Shown here: piece by piece, positions 47,302 to 56,581 of the stretch
Layout of the letters: every line of letters starts with the position of its first letter
How positions within the stretch are numbered: the stretch's first letter is position 1
Origin: Massilia timonae CCUG 45783
GTDB lineage: Bacteria > Pseudomonadota > Gammaproteobacteria > Burkholderiales > Burkholderiaceae_D
DNA: 64,000 bases
Direction: 5' to 3'
Assembly: GCF_000315425.1 (NCBI RefSeq)
Contig: NZ_JH992922.1
Location: 522,873-586,872, forward strand
Program-made: the position numbers and the translations under genes
Notes under the pieces: model-generated
The model's database searches: none
What the model saw: the letters and a program-made list of their open reading frames with translations, nothing else
What the model was told of the DNA's origin: nothing

Positions 47302-49154
47302 TGCTTGCCCATCGCCTTGTCGACGCTCGATTGCGTCTCTGGGTGGTAACGCTCGCGCGCCTTCTTGTAGATGCCTTCGGCCCAGGCGCGGTCGTCCGGT
47401 TTCTCGCGCAGCGCGGCGTACAGCGGCACCACGAACTTCTGGCGGCCTACGCTCATCAGGAAGGCTTCGAGCTGCGGACGCACGGCGCGGTAGCCGGCGT
47501 GCACCGAGGCGCGGTAGAAGCGGAACGCGACTTCGTTGTTCCTGGTGTTGGCCAGGCCGTAGGCGCGGTCGAGTTCTGCGAGCTTCTTCGCATCGGCCTT
47601 GTTGTCGATATCGTTCAGGAACTTCATCCACTCGGCGGCGTTCCAGTCCCTGGCCTTCAGTTGGTCGGTCGATACCGTGCCCTTGATCCAGCCGTCGATC
47701 GAGGCGTTCAGCTGCGCCAGGCGCTGCGAGACGGCGCGTTGGCCGCTTTGCGGGATGCCGGGACCGTAGATCCACTCGTCCAGCTCGGCCTCGCTCATGA
47801 TCTTTGGATTTTTCGCCAGCAGGTTCTTGCGCAGGTAGTCCAGGAACTGGTCGTTGGTCACGCTCTGGAAGGCGTGGCCGTCGAACCAGCCGCGCAGGAA
47901 GGTGTCGAAGGCGGCGCGGCCGGCGCGCTGCTCGAGCGTGTGCAGGAACCAGGCGCCCTTCGGATAGGCCAGCGAGGTGTCCGGGTAGTATTCGGCCGAG
48001 GTGTCCGGCTGGCGCGAGACCAGCGCCTGCTTCGCTGGCGGCAGGTCCTTCAGCATCTCCAGCGCCTCTTCCTGCTCCAGCTGCAGGTTCATGAGGGCGA
48101 CTTCCTTGCCGTAGATCTCCTCCAGGATGCGGGTGGTGACATAGGTGGTGAAGCCTTCGTTGAGCCACCAGTGCTTCCACGAGGCGTTGGTCACCAGGTT
48201 GCCCGACCAGCTGTGCGCCAGTTCGTGGGCGATCAGGTCGACCAGGCTGCGGTCGCCCGCGATCATGGTCGGGGTAAGAAAAGTAAGGCGCGGGTTTTCC
48301 ATGCCGCCGATCGGGAACGACGGCGGCAGGACCAGCATGTCGTAGCGTCCCCAGCGATACGGGCCGTACAGCTTCTCGGCCGCTTCCACCATCTTCTCGG
48401 TGTCTGCCAGCTCGTACTCGGCGGCCTTGATGCGCTGCGGCTCGGCGTAGACGCCGGTGCGCCCGCCGAGCGTGCGCGCTTCGAGCTCGCCGATGCCGAT
48501 CGCCAGCAGGTAGGAAGGAATCGGCTGCGGCATATTGAACTTCCAGCCTCCCTTGCCGGTGGCCTTCATGTCGTTATCGGCGCTCATCACCACGCGCAGG
48601 CCTTGCGGCGCCTCGATGCGCGCGCTGTAGGTGAAGCGCACCGCCGGCGTGTCCTGGATCGGCACCCACGAGCGGGCATTGATCGCCTGCGACTGGCTGA
48701 ACATGAACGGGTGCTTGCCCGACATGGTCTGCACCGGCTGCAGCCATTGCAGCGCGGTGGCGGTCGGCGCGGTGCGGTAGTGGATGCGCACCTTCTTTTG
48801 CTGGTCCGGCAGCTTGACGTGCAGCGGCTGGCCCTTCTCTTCGTCGAACTTGCCGAGCGAGTAGTCGGCCTTGCGCCAGGCGCCTTTCGCATCCTGCGCC
48901 TCGATCTTCGAGATCGTCAGCTCGCGCGTGTCCAGGTCGAGCGTGGTCGCCTTCTTGTCCAGCCAGTCGAGGGTCAGCTCGGCATAGCCGTCCAGGCTTT
49001 TCTTCGCGAAGTCGGCCTTCAGGTCCAGGTGCAGGGCGGTGGTCTTGACCTGGTCGTATTTGGCGTAGCTGAGGGGATCGAGTGCGAAGGCGTAAGCGCT
49101 CCAGGCGCCCAGGAAGGCTGCGGTGCTGGCGCGCAGCAGGGTACTTTTGTTCAT
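47298..49154 (-). CDS. M1-family zinc aminopeptidase
   Basis: Exported gluzincin peptidase of 618 residues, similar in architecture to leukotriene A4 hydrolase/aminopeptidase. Signal peptide about 1-23 (MNKSTLLRASTAAFLGAWSA). Exopeptidase motif GGMEN, zinc motif HELAHSWSGN (H310, E311, H314) with the third ligand Glu in LNEGFTTY about 19 residues later, and a C-terminal helical domain (about 480-610). It is translationally coupled to the downstream serine hydrolase, which suggests a joint role in processing peptides in the periplasm. Confidence 0.93.
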   Translation of the reverse strand: MNKSTLLRASTAAFLGAWSAYAFALDPLSYAKYDQVKTTALHLDLKADFAKKSLDGYAELTLDWLDKKATTLDLDTRELTISKIEAQDAKGAWRKADYSLGKFDEEKGQPLHVKLPDQQKKVRIHYRTAPTATALQWLQPVQTMSGKHPFMFSQSQAINARSWVPIQDTPAVRFTYSARIEAPQGLRVVMSADNDMKATGKGGWKFNMPQPIPSYLLAIGIGELEARTLGGRTGVYAEPQRIKAAEYELADTEKMVEAAEKLYGPYRWGRYDMLVLPPSFPIGGMENPRLTFLTPTMIAGDRSLVDLIAHELAHSWSGNLVTNASWKHWWLNEGFTTYVTTRILEEIYGKEVALMNLQLEQEEALEMLKDLPPAKQALVSRQPDTSAEYYPDTSLAYPKGAWFLHTLEQRAGRAAFDTFLRGWFDGHAFQSVTNDQFLDYLRKNLLAKNPKIMSEAELDEWIYGPGIPQSGQRAVSQRLAQLNASIDGWIKGTVSTDQLKARDWNAAEWMKFLNDIDNKADAKKLAELDRAYGLANTRNNEVAFRFYRASVHAGYRAVRPQLEAFLMSVGRQKFVVPLYAALREKPDDRAWAEGIYKKARERYHPETQSSVDKAMGKQ

Positions 49155-49318
49155 GGTCTCTCGCAGGGAAGGTCGGCCCGGCAGGCCGAGGCGGGTGCAG
49201 GATAGCATGCACGCCTGGCCAGCGAAAGCGCGCCGCCCGCGCGATAAATACACATGCCGGCGCAGCGACAGGGCCGCGTCTGCTATGATCGCGGCCTTCC
49301 TCCTGCTTCACCCGACTG
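49155..49318. promoter_or_regulatory. Spacer between M1 peptidase and GDT1-family genes
   Basis: A 164-nt divergent spacer. TATGAT at 49284-49289 is a possible -10 for the plus-strand gene with no convincing -35. I looked for a yybP-ykoY (manganese) riboswitch, often found before such genes, and saw none. Confidence 0.35.
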
Positions 49319-49894
49319 ATGGACGCCTTTCTCGTCTCGACCGGCATCGTGGGCCTCGCCGAGATCGGCGACAAGACCCAGTTGCTGGCTTTCCTGCTCG
49401 CCGCGCGCTTTCGCCGCCCCCTGCCGATCGTGTTCGGCATCCTGGTCGCGACGGTGGCCAACCACGCCTTCGCCGCCGCCGTCGGCGCCCTCGTCAGCGA
49501 GCTGCTGGGCCCTGGCGTGATGCGCTGGGTGCTGGGCCTGTCCTTCCTCGGGATGGCCGCGTGGGTATTGACGCCCGACGAAATCGACGCCGAGGAAGCG
49601 CAACTGGCGAAGTACGGCGTGTTCCTGACCACCCTGATCGCCTTCTTCGTGGCCGAGATGGGCGACAAGACGCAGGTCGCCACCGTGGCGCTGGCCGCGC
49701 GCTATGAATCGATGGCCGCCATCGTCGCCGGCACCACCTTCGGCATGATGCTGGCCAACGTGCCGGCGGTGTACTTCGGCGAACGCATCGCGAACCGCGT
49801 GCCGCTCAAGCTCGTGCACGGCATCGCGGCGCTGATCTTCGCGGTGCTCGGCATCGCGACCCTGCTGGGGATGGGCGAAGGCCTGGGGTTCTAA
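49319..49894 (+). CDS. GDT1/TMEM165-family (UPF0016) membrane transporter
   Basis: A 191-residue six-helix membrane protein with two inverted repeats, each with the family motif E-x-G-D-K-T: EIGDKTQ near residue 15 and EMGDKTQ near residue 115. Family members export Mn2+ (MneA in Vibrio) or exchange Ca2+/Mn2+ for protons; the same role in manganese homeostasis is likely here. Full length for a bacterial member. It converges on the PHP hydrolase gene with 3 nt between stops. Confidence 0.9.
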   Translation: MDAFLVSTGIVGLAEIGDKTQLLAFLLAARFRRPLPIVFGILVATVANHAFAAAVGALVSELLGPGVMRWVLGLSFLGMAAWVLTPDEIDAEEAQLAKYGVFLTTLIAFFVAEMGDKTQVATVALAARYESMAAIVAGTTFGMMLANVPAVYFGERIANRVPLKLVHGIAALIFAVLGIATLLGMGEGLGF

Positions 49895-49897
49895 TCC

Positions 49898-51509
49898 TCA
49901 TTCCTCCTGCATGACCCACACCGGCGCCGACCACAGCACGTTGCCGTCGTCCTGGGTCACCTTCGCATAATAGAAGTGCGCGCCCGGACTCGGGGTGAAG
50001 GTGGTCTCGGCCTGGTCCGACATCTGGGTGACCGTGCCCTTGCGGCCCGGGACGCCTTCCATGATCGCGACCGAGGCTGCCTTCCGGCCGGTTGAACTCG
50101 CAAAATTCGCCACCAGCGCGAGCGGTCCGCGATTGGTGAAGCGCTCGCCCATCATCCGTCCGTTCGCGGTCAGGACCAGTTGCGAATCCTTGTCCATCGT
50201 CGCGAACACGCGGCGCGCCTTGAGCGCTTCGACGAAGGTGGCGCGGCTCAGGGCCGCGCCGTTCGGCAGCAGCACGCCGGTGCGGTTGGTGAACGACGCG
50301 CCCCAGTTGGCGCAGTGGTTGTCCTGGTTGGTGCTGAAGGCCAGGCGGTAACCCGCTTCCAGCAGGCGGTTGCAGGCGCCTTCGAAATTGCTGCGGCGGG
50401 TCTCGGTCTCGTCGACGTTGGTCGAGAACGCGGTGCTGTTCATCACCTCGCACAGCGCCATCGCTTCGCCGCCGTCCTCGGTATAGGCGAGCGGCACGCC
50501 ATCGACCTGGAACTGGCCCGAGTGCGCCGGATGGTTGAACTGCCCCACCCAGCCGCGCTCGCGCATCAGCGTGTACAGCGCCGCATAGTCGCCCTTGGGA
50601 GTGCGCGTGTCGGCCATCAGCTCGCCTTTGGCATTGGTCTCCCATCCCAGCAGCTCGTCGCTGTTGAAGATGTTGATATGGCCGCCGTTGTTGATGACGC
50701 CCCATTCCAGACCGTACACTGCGAGAAAGTCAGGGTGCTTTTTCGAGAAGCTGGCGGCGCTTTCCAGGCCGGCGCGGTACAAGCCCTTGGCGGCTGCGGG
50801 GTCGGCGTCCGGCGCGCTGCCTTCCGAGCCGTCGTACATGTGGTTGTGTTCCGAGGCGACCAGGATGTCGAGGCCGCGCTCGCGCGCATAGGCGAAGGCA
50901 TGGTCCGGGCCGTGCGGCGACTTCAATGGCGACTGGGCGCCCTTGCACTCGGCGACGTCGGCGCCGCCGTCGCTGTGGTTGGTCTGGCTGTGCAGGTTGC
51001 CGAGATAGACCGTGTAGGGCAGCGCCCCGGGCGCCGGCGCGGCGGCCGGCGCGAAGGCGCGCGCCAGCGGCGAGAATGCCGGCATGGCTGGCAGCGGCGG
51101 CGCGCCGACCGCGATCTCCCAGTCCTGCTCGACTTCCTCATGCGCGTCGCCGCGCACGGTCGCGCGCAGCCGGACGCGATAGATGCCGCTCGGCGCCGGC
51201 GCCAATCCCAGGCGGCCGGACCATGGCACGGTAACGGTCATGGCCTCGCCCGTGAACGGCGCCGCGCCGCGCCAGCGCAGGGCGACGCGGCCGTCGGGCC
51301 GTACCAGCTCCACCCGCCAGTCGACGGTGGCCGCGCGCGCCAGGCCGGGATAGGCAAAATGCAGCGTGAAGGTCCGCCCTTGGGCCGCGCCGGCCTGGAA
51401 CGGCGCGAGCAGGGTGGCTTCGAATTCCTGGTGTTCTGCGGGGGGTGGCTTGCGCCAGGCTGCAGCACAGCGACAGGGCCAGAAACGGGGAGAGGAATGA
51501 GGTTTTCAT
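49898..51509 (-). pseudogene. CehA/McbA-family PHP metallohydrolase, interrupted by a 1-nt frameshift
   Basis: The intact body (49898 to about 51440) encodes a PHP-type metal hydrolase: NLHSQTNHSDGG (Gln replaces the second His of the usual HxH), SEHNHMYDG, FNHPAHSG and NQDNHCANW are the metal-binding segments; an Ig-like domain precedes it. A proper signal peptide (MKTSFLSPFLALSLCCSLAQ, ATG at 51509) lies in another frame. The frames meet at a run of six G (51440-51445, C6 on the coding strand). With five C the frame becomes AQATPAEHQEFEATLLAPFQ and gives one 536-residue protein. As written, only a GTG at 51313 could start the body, without signal peptide. Sequencing error, recent mutation or phase variation are all possible. 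Confidence 0.85.
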
Positions 51510-51511
51510 GA

Positions 51512-51524
51512 TGCAATTTTTGCA
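51512..51524. promoter_or_regulatory. T-N11-A palindrome before the PHP hydrolase gene
   Basis: TGCAATTTTTGCA, a palindrome with 5-bp arms TGCAA / TTGCA that fits the T-N11-A form of LysR-type binding sites. It lies 3 nt upstream of the hydrolase ATG and 123 nt from the divergent LysR gene. The close position would suit repression more than activation. Confidence 0.3.
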
Positions 51525-51647
51525 ATTTCATGCCTCATTCATATTGACCAGCCTCCCATAAAAATTGTCATTTCGTCCATTGGCTTTGATGAATTTCAAT
51601 CATGACAACTTGCAACGGACGAGATAGCCGTTTATGTTGGCAGTCTC

Positions 51648-52550
51648 ATGATCGACAAGCTCGAACTCACCCACCTGCGCACGCTCGACGCCCTGAACCG
51701 CTTCGACACCATCTCGGCGGCAGCCGAGCACCTGGACGTCTCGCAGCAGGCGGTCAGCCTGCAACTGAAGAAGCTGCGCGCCATCCTGGGCGACCCGCTG
51801 TTCGTGCGCACCGGCCAGGGCATGGCGCCGACGCCGTATGCGAAGCTGATCGCGCCGCACATCGGCCAGGTGCTGGCCAGGTTGAACGGCATTCCCCTGC
51901 CCTTCGAGGTCCGTCCCGAACAGGCCGAGCGCACGCTGGTGATCTCGGGCACCGACTACACGCAGAAGGTGATCGTGGCCGACCTGGTGCGCACGCTAAG
52001 GGCCGAGGCGCCGAAAGTGAAGGTGGCGGTGGTCGACATCGAGGTCAGCGCCCTCACCCGCAAGCTGCACCAGGGAGAAATCGACCTGATCTTCACGGTG
52101 GATGGATACGTGGCGCCCGGGCTGGTGACGCAGCCCCTGTTCCTCGAGCAGTACCGCTGCGTCACCGGCAACCGCGCGCTGGCCGAGGGCGGCGTCATGC
52201 CGCTCGAAAAGCTTGCGGAGCACGACTTCATCGTCACCAATCCGGGCATGGCCAGTTTCACGGGATCGGCCGACGGCTGGTTCGCGCGCCAGGGATTGCA
52301 GCGGCGGGTGGTCGCGTCGGCGCCGTCCTTCTTCATGGCGCTGGAATACCTGAAGGGATCGGACCTGGTCGCGTTCATGCCATCGCGCCTGCTGCCCTGC
52401 GAGGGAGTATTCGAGATCGCGCTGCCCAAGTACCCGCCCGGCTACCAGGTCGTGGCCGCCCACCATCCGAATGCGCAAAACGATGCTTTCATCACCTGGG
52501 TGCTGGAGCGGGTCGGATCCGGCCTTGTATCCGCTACAAGCCGCGCTTGA
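51648..52550 (+). CDS. LysR-family transcriptional regulator
   Basis: A 300-residue LTTR with N-terminal HTH (about 8-65; FDTISAAAEHLDVSQQAVSLQL) and an effector-binding domain from about 92 (LVISGTDYTQKVIVADLVRT, PLFLEQYRCVTG). The second part is of the NodD/LinR-like subgroup pattern. It is divergent from the frameshifted PHP hydrolase, which it may control, and is followed 56 nt later by the Rid-family gene. The inducer is unknown. Confidence 0.87.
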   Translation: MIDKLELTHLRTLDALNRFDTISAAAEHLDVSQQAVSLQLKKLRAILGDPLFVRTGQGMAPTPYAKLIAPHIGQVLARLNGIPLPFEVRPEQAERTLVISGTDYTQKVIVADLVRTLRAEAPKVKVAVVDIEVSALTRKLHQGEIDLIFTVDGYVAPGLVTQPLFLEQYRCVTGNRALAEGGVMPLEKLAEHDFIVTNPGMASFTGSADGWFARQGLQRRVVASAPSFFMALEYLKGSDLVAFMPSRLLPCEGVFEIALPKYPPGYQVVAAHHPNAQNDAFITWVLERVGSGLVSATSRA

Positions 52551-52606
52551 TTGCGGCGGCGGGCGCGCATGCCTAAGCTGGCGCCTTTCAACGCAAAGGA
52601 ACCCGC

Positions 52607-53017
52607 ATGAGCATCGAACGCATCAATCCCCCTGCCCTGTACGACGGCGCCCCGCACGGCCTGTCGCATGCGACCATCGATCACGACACCGGCCTGGTGT
52701 TCGTATCGGGCCAGGTCGACTGGGACCGTGAGTACAAGGTCAAACACACCACGCTGGCCGAGCAGACCGAAGGCGCGGCGCGCAACCTGATCGCGGTCCT
52801 GGAGGCCGCCGGATCCTCGGTCGAGCACATCCTGCAGCTGCGCGTCTACGTGCGCGGCGAGATCGGCGAGCACCTCGAGACCGTGGCGCCAATCCTGGTG
52901 CGCCACCTCGGCCTGCCGCGTCCGGCCCTGACCGGCATCGGCGTGGCGTCGCTGGCCTCTCCCGACACCCTGGTCGAAATCGAGGCGGTGGCCAAGCGCC
53001 GCGCACAAAATGTTTAG
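52607..53017 (+). CDS. Rid-family (YjgF/YER057c/UK114) protein lacking the catalytic Arg
   Basis: A 136-residue Rid-fold protein (GLVFVSGQVDWD, EHILQLRVYV, VEIEAVAKRR). In E. coli RidA the enamine deaminase residue R105 sits in the PARSCVEVARL motif; here the aligned stretch is RPALTGIGVASL, with Leu (L108) in its place. Several Rid subfamilies are known to lack this Arg and to have other, mostly unknown roles. An AAAGGA ribosome site precedes the ATG. The stop codon lies within a candidate operator for the downstream mannosidase gene. Confidence 0.85.
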   Translation: MSIERINPPALYDGAPHGLSHATIDHDTGLVFVSGQVDWDREYKVKHTTLAEQTEGAARNLIAVLEAAGSSVEHILQLRVYVRGEIGEHLETVAPILVRHLGLPRPALTGIGVASLASPDTLVEIEAVAKRRAQNV

Positions 53018-53084
53018 TAAACCGGCTAAACAGATGGGTTGAAACACGGTAAAGATTGCTTAGAAACCAGTCTCCACATATAAG
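53012..53084 (+). promoter_or_regulatory. Operator and promoter of the GH92 gene
   Basis: An inverted repeat GTTTAG-N8-CTAAAC (53012-53031) lies just upstream of a sigma-70 promoter: -35 TTGCTT (53056-53061), 17-nt spacer, -10 TATAAG (53079-53084). The ATG of the mannosidase follows at 53149 after a GGAGA site. The LacI-type regulator encoded downstream is the obvious candidate to bind the repeat. Confidence 0.5.
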
Positions 53085-53148
53085 TTTCGCTTGGGTATAG
53101 TGCAACTAAAAGGCGGCGCCCGTCGCTGCCGCCACGCGTGGAGACCTC

Positions 53149-55488
53149 ATGACGGCCAGACTCAATTTCGGACAACTCTCGATCGCCGCCAGTGCGGCAT
53201 TCCTGTTTAGTGCAACTCCCGTCCTGGCCGCCGCGCCGGGCAGCCCGGCCGAAGCCGTGAACGTCTTCATCGGCACCGGCGGCGACGGCCACACCTTCCC
53301 CGGCGCCAGCCGCCCCTTCGGCATGGTGCAGCTCAGCCCCGACACCCAGCACCGCCACTTCCGCCAGAGCTATCCCTGGGCCTCGGGCTACAACTACGCC
53401 GACAGCTCGATCCTCGGCTTTTCGCACACCCACTTCTCCGGCAGCGGCCACTCCGACCTGGGCGACGTGCTCCTGATGCCCTACAGCGGCGAGACCAAGC
53501 TGGAGCCGGGCTATCCGGAGCGTCCGTTCTCGGGCTACCGTTCGCGCTTCTCGCACGACCAGGAAAAGGCCGAGCCGGGCTACTACGCGGTGCGCCTGAA
53601 GGACCATGAAGTCGATGTCGAGCTGACCGCCAGCGAGCGCGTGGGCCTGCACCGCTATAAATTCAAGGCCGGCGAGCCGGCCAAGGTGCTGCTCGACCTG
53701 CGCACCAGCATCTACAACTACGACGAGAAGAACCTGTGGGCGCGCCTGCGCGTGCGGAGCAGCACCACCATCACCGGCATGCGCGAGACGCGCGGCTGGG
53801 CGCCCGGCCGCCAGGTGCACTTCGCGATCCAGTTCTCGCGCCCGATCGACACCCGCCAGCTCCTGAACCGCGAAGAAGCGATCCCTTACCGCGGCTTCGC
53901 CCCGCCCGGAAAGACCCCGGCCGACAAGGCCCTGGTCGAAGGCAAGCAGCTGATGGCCGACTTCAACTTCGGCGTGCCGCAGGACGGCACGCTGCTGGTG
54001 AAGGTCGCGCTGTCGGCGGTGAGCGAAGACAATGCGATCGCCAACCTGGCCGAGATGCCGGGCTGGGACTTCGACCAGGAGCGCGAGCGCGCCGGCAAGG
54101 CCTGGAACGACGCGCTGGGCGCGGTGAACGTCGAGGCCGAAGGTCCGATGCGCACCAAGTTCTACACCGCCCTGTACCACACCATGCTGGCGCCGTCGCT
54201 GTTCATGGACCTCGACGGCAGCTACCGCGGCCCGGACAACCAGGTGCACAAGGCGAAGAACTTCCGCTTCCACTCGACCTTCTCGCTGTGGGACACCTAC
54301 CGCGCGCTGCACCCGCTGCTCACCATCGTCGCGCCCGAGCAGCGCAACGCCGACTTCGTGAATTCGCTGATCGCATCAACGCAGCACAGCCCCTATGGCA
54401 TCCTGCCGGTATGGCAGTTCCACGGCCTGGAGACCTGGTGCATGATCGGCTACCACGCGGTGCCGGTGATCGCCGACGCCTACATGAAGGGCATCCGCGG
54501 CTTCGACGCCGACAAGGCCCTGGCCGCGATGACGGCCAGCGCCGAATACGGTCCCTACGGCGGCCTGGAACACTATATGAAGCTGGGCTACGTGCCGATC
54601 GACCTCGAGAAGGAAGCGGCGTCGAAGACCGTCGAATACGCCTTCGATGACTGGACCATCGCGCGCATGGCCGAGAAGATGGGCAAGAAGGACGTCGCGG
54701 CGCGCTACTACAAGCGCGCCCAGAACTACCGCAACGTGTTCGACAAGGAGACCGGCTTCATCCGCGCCCGCAAGTCCACCGGCGAATTCCGCACCCCGTT
54801 CAATCCGGAGCAGTCGAACTTCGGCAGCGACTATACCGAGGGCAGCGCCTGGCAGTATTCCTGGTATATGCCGCACGATAACGCCGGCCTGATCTCCTTC
54901 CTGGGCGGCGACACCAAGCTGGTGAGCAAGATCGACCAGGTGTTCGACGCCAAGGTCGACGAGACCGTGTACGCCCACATGGAAGACATCTCGGGCCTGA
55001 TCGGCCACTACGCCCACGGCAACGAGCCTTCGCACCACGTGGCCTACCTGTACAACTACGCCGGCGCGCCATGGCGCACCCAGGAACGCCTGGCCAACAT
55101 CATGGCCACCCAGTACAGCGACAAGCCGGACGGCCTGTCGGGCAACGACGACCTGGGCCAGATGTCGGCCTGGTTCGCCTTCACCGCGCTCGGCTTCTAC
55201 CCGGTGGCCCCGGCCAGCAACGAGTACGTGATCGGCCGTCCCTTCCTGGACAAGGCGACCCTGAACCTGCCGAACGGGAAGCGCTTCACGGTGCGCGCCG
55301 ATAACCTGTCGACTGCCAACGGCTACATCGGCCGCGTGACCCTGAACGGCAAGCCCCTGATGCGCACCTTCATCCGCCACGAGGACATCATGGCCGGCGG
55401 CGAACTGGTGTTCACCATGCAGGCCACGCCGAACAAGGACTGGGGCAAGGAACAGAACGCCCGCCCCTACACGCAGACCAGGTATTGA
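53149..55488 (+). CDS. GH92 alpha-mannosidase
   Basis: Exported calcium-dependent exo-alpha-mannosidase family protein of 779 residues. Signal peptide about 1-27. The N-terminal beta-sandwich (about 30-270) begins with VNVFIGTGGDGHTFPGASRP; the C-terminal (alpha/alpha)6 barrel contains GNEPSHHVAYLYNYAGAPWR and GLSGNDDLGQMSAWFAFTAL. GH92 enzymes remove mannose from N-glycans or yeast mannan; the exact linkage cannot be read from the sequence. It is followed after 16 nt by its LacI-type regulator. No mannose transporter or other mannan gene is in the window. Confidence 0.93.
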   Translation: MTARLNFGQLSIAASAAFLFSATPVLAAAPGSPAEAVNVFIGTGGDGHTFPGASRPFGMVQLSPDTQHRHFRQSYPWASGYNYADSSILGFSHTHFSGSGHSDLGDVLLMPYSGETKLEPGYPERPFSGYRSRFSHDQEKAEPGYYAVRLKDHEVDVELTASERVGLHRYKFKAGEPAKVLLDLRTSIYNYDEKNLWARLRVRSSTTITGMRETRGWAPGRQVHFAIQFSRPIDTRQLLNREEAIPYRGFAPPGKTPADKALVEGKQLMADFNFGVPQDGTLLVKVALSAVSEDNAIANLAEMPGWDFDQERERAGKAWNDALGAVNVEAEGPMRTKFYTALYHTMLAPSLFMDLDGSYRGPDNQVHKAKNFRFHSTFSLWDTYRALHPLLTIVAPEQRNADFVNSLIASTQHSPYGILPVWQFHGLETWCMIGYHAVPVIADAYMKGIRGFDADKALAAMTASAEYGPYGGLEHYMKLGYVPIDLEKEAASKTVEYAFDDWTIARMAEKMGKKDVAARYYKRAQNYRNVFDKETGFIRARKSTGEFRTPFNPEQSNFGSDYTEGSAWQYSWYMPHDNAGLISFLGGDTKLVSKIDQVFDAKVDETVYAHMEDISGLIGHYAHGNEPSHHVAYLYNYAGAPWRTQERLANIMATQYSDKPDGLSGNDDLGQMSAWFAFTALGFYPVAPASNEYVIGRPFLDKATLNLPNGKRFTVRADNLSTANGYIGRVTLNGKPLMRTFIRHEDIMAGGELVFTMQATPNKDWGKEQNARPYTQTRY

Positions 55489-55504
55489 CGAAGGAAAGCG
55501 CGCC

Positions 55505-56488
55505 ATGGCCGTCACGATCCGCGACATTGCCCGCGCCACCGGCTACTCGATCGGCACGGTCTCGCGCGCGCTGAAGAACCAGGACGGCCTGACCGACAAG
55601 ACGCGCGAACGCATCTGCGCGGTGGCGCGCGAGATGGGCTACGACTTCGCCAAGCTGCGCGAGGGCGACGTGCGCCGCATCGCCTTCTTGCTGCACCGCC
55701 AGCACAACACGCAGTCGGCCAGCCCGTTCTACCTGCCGGTGCTGCATGGCGCCGAGGATGCCTGCCGCAAGCGCGGCATCGCGCTGTCGTTCGTGGTGGT
55801 GGGCCCGGCCGAGCCGGTGCTCGACCTGGTGCGCCTGCACCAGCCCGACGCCCTGCTGTGCGCCGGCTTCTTCGAGCCCGAACTGGTGGCGGCGCTGCGC
55901 GACACCGGCAAGCCCCTGGTGCTGCTCGACATGCGCCTGCCCGGCTACCGCTCGGTCAATCCCGACCATGCGCTGGGCGGCTACCTGGCAACGCGCCACC
56001 TGATCCGGCAGGGCCGGCGCCGCATCGCCATGCTCACCGGCCCGCTGGCCCACCACAGCATCCTGGAACGCTACCGCGGCTTTCGCAAGGCCTTGTTCGA
56101 GGCGCGCATGCTGGCCAATCCCGACCTCGAGGTCCAGCTGCCCAGCATCGGCAACAGCCTCGACAACGTGCGCCAGGCGGTCGACGCCCTGCTGGCGCGC
56201 GAGCCGCGGCCGGACGCGCTGTTCTGCTACAACGACAGCACGGCGCTGGCCGCCATGCGCCACTGCCTGGAGCGCGGCCTGAAGATCCCGCACGACATCG
56301 CGATCGTCGGCTTCGACGACATCAGCGCCGCCTCCAGCGCGATCCCGCCGCTGACCAGCATCCAGATCGACAAGGATTTGCTGGGACGGATGGGCGTCGA
56401 TTCGCTGCTGGAAAGGGTGGACAGCGCCAGCCTGGAACAGACGCTCGCGGTCCAGCTGGTGGTGCGCGAAAGCAGCAACGACGACTGA
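55505..56488 (+). CDS. LacI-family transcriptional regulator
   Basis: A 327-residue repressor with N-terminal HTH (TIRDIARATGYSIGTVSRAL, about 4-23), hinge helix and a periplasmic-binding-like sugar domain (about 60-327, with LFCYNDSTALAAMRHCLERG and VGFDDISAAS). It is downstream of and close to the GH92 gene, so it most likely controls it in response to a mannose-type sugar. A GAAGGAAAG site precedes the ATG. Confidence 0.9.
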   Translation: MAVTIRDIARATGYSIGTVSRALKNQDGLTDKTRERICAVAREMGYDFAKLREGDVRRIAFLLHRQHNTQSASPFYLPVLHGAEDACRKRGIALSFVVVGPAEPVLDLVRLHQPDALLCAGFFEPELVAALRDTGKPLVLLDMRLPGYRSVNPDHALGGYLATRHLIRQGRRRIAMLTGPLAHHSILERYRGFRKALFEARMLANPDLEVQLPSIGNSLDNVRQAVDALLAREPRPDALFCYNDSTALAAMRHCLERGLKIPHDIAIVGFDDISAASSAIPPLTSIQIDKDLLGRMGVDSLLERVDSASLEQTLAVQLVVRESSNDD

Positions 56489-56581
56489 CTTGCCGTTCCG
56501 GCTGGGGCAAAAAAACGACAGGCCATGGTGTCATCCGGCTGGTTGCTTAATAATAGACAACTTCTGACGATTGCTCCCGCC

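Noticed and set aside
49155-49318. Possible yybP-ykoY manganese riboswitch before the GDT1-family gene
   Set aside because: The family often has one, but I found neither its conserved core nor a terminator/antiterminator pair in this 164-nt spacer.
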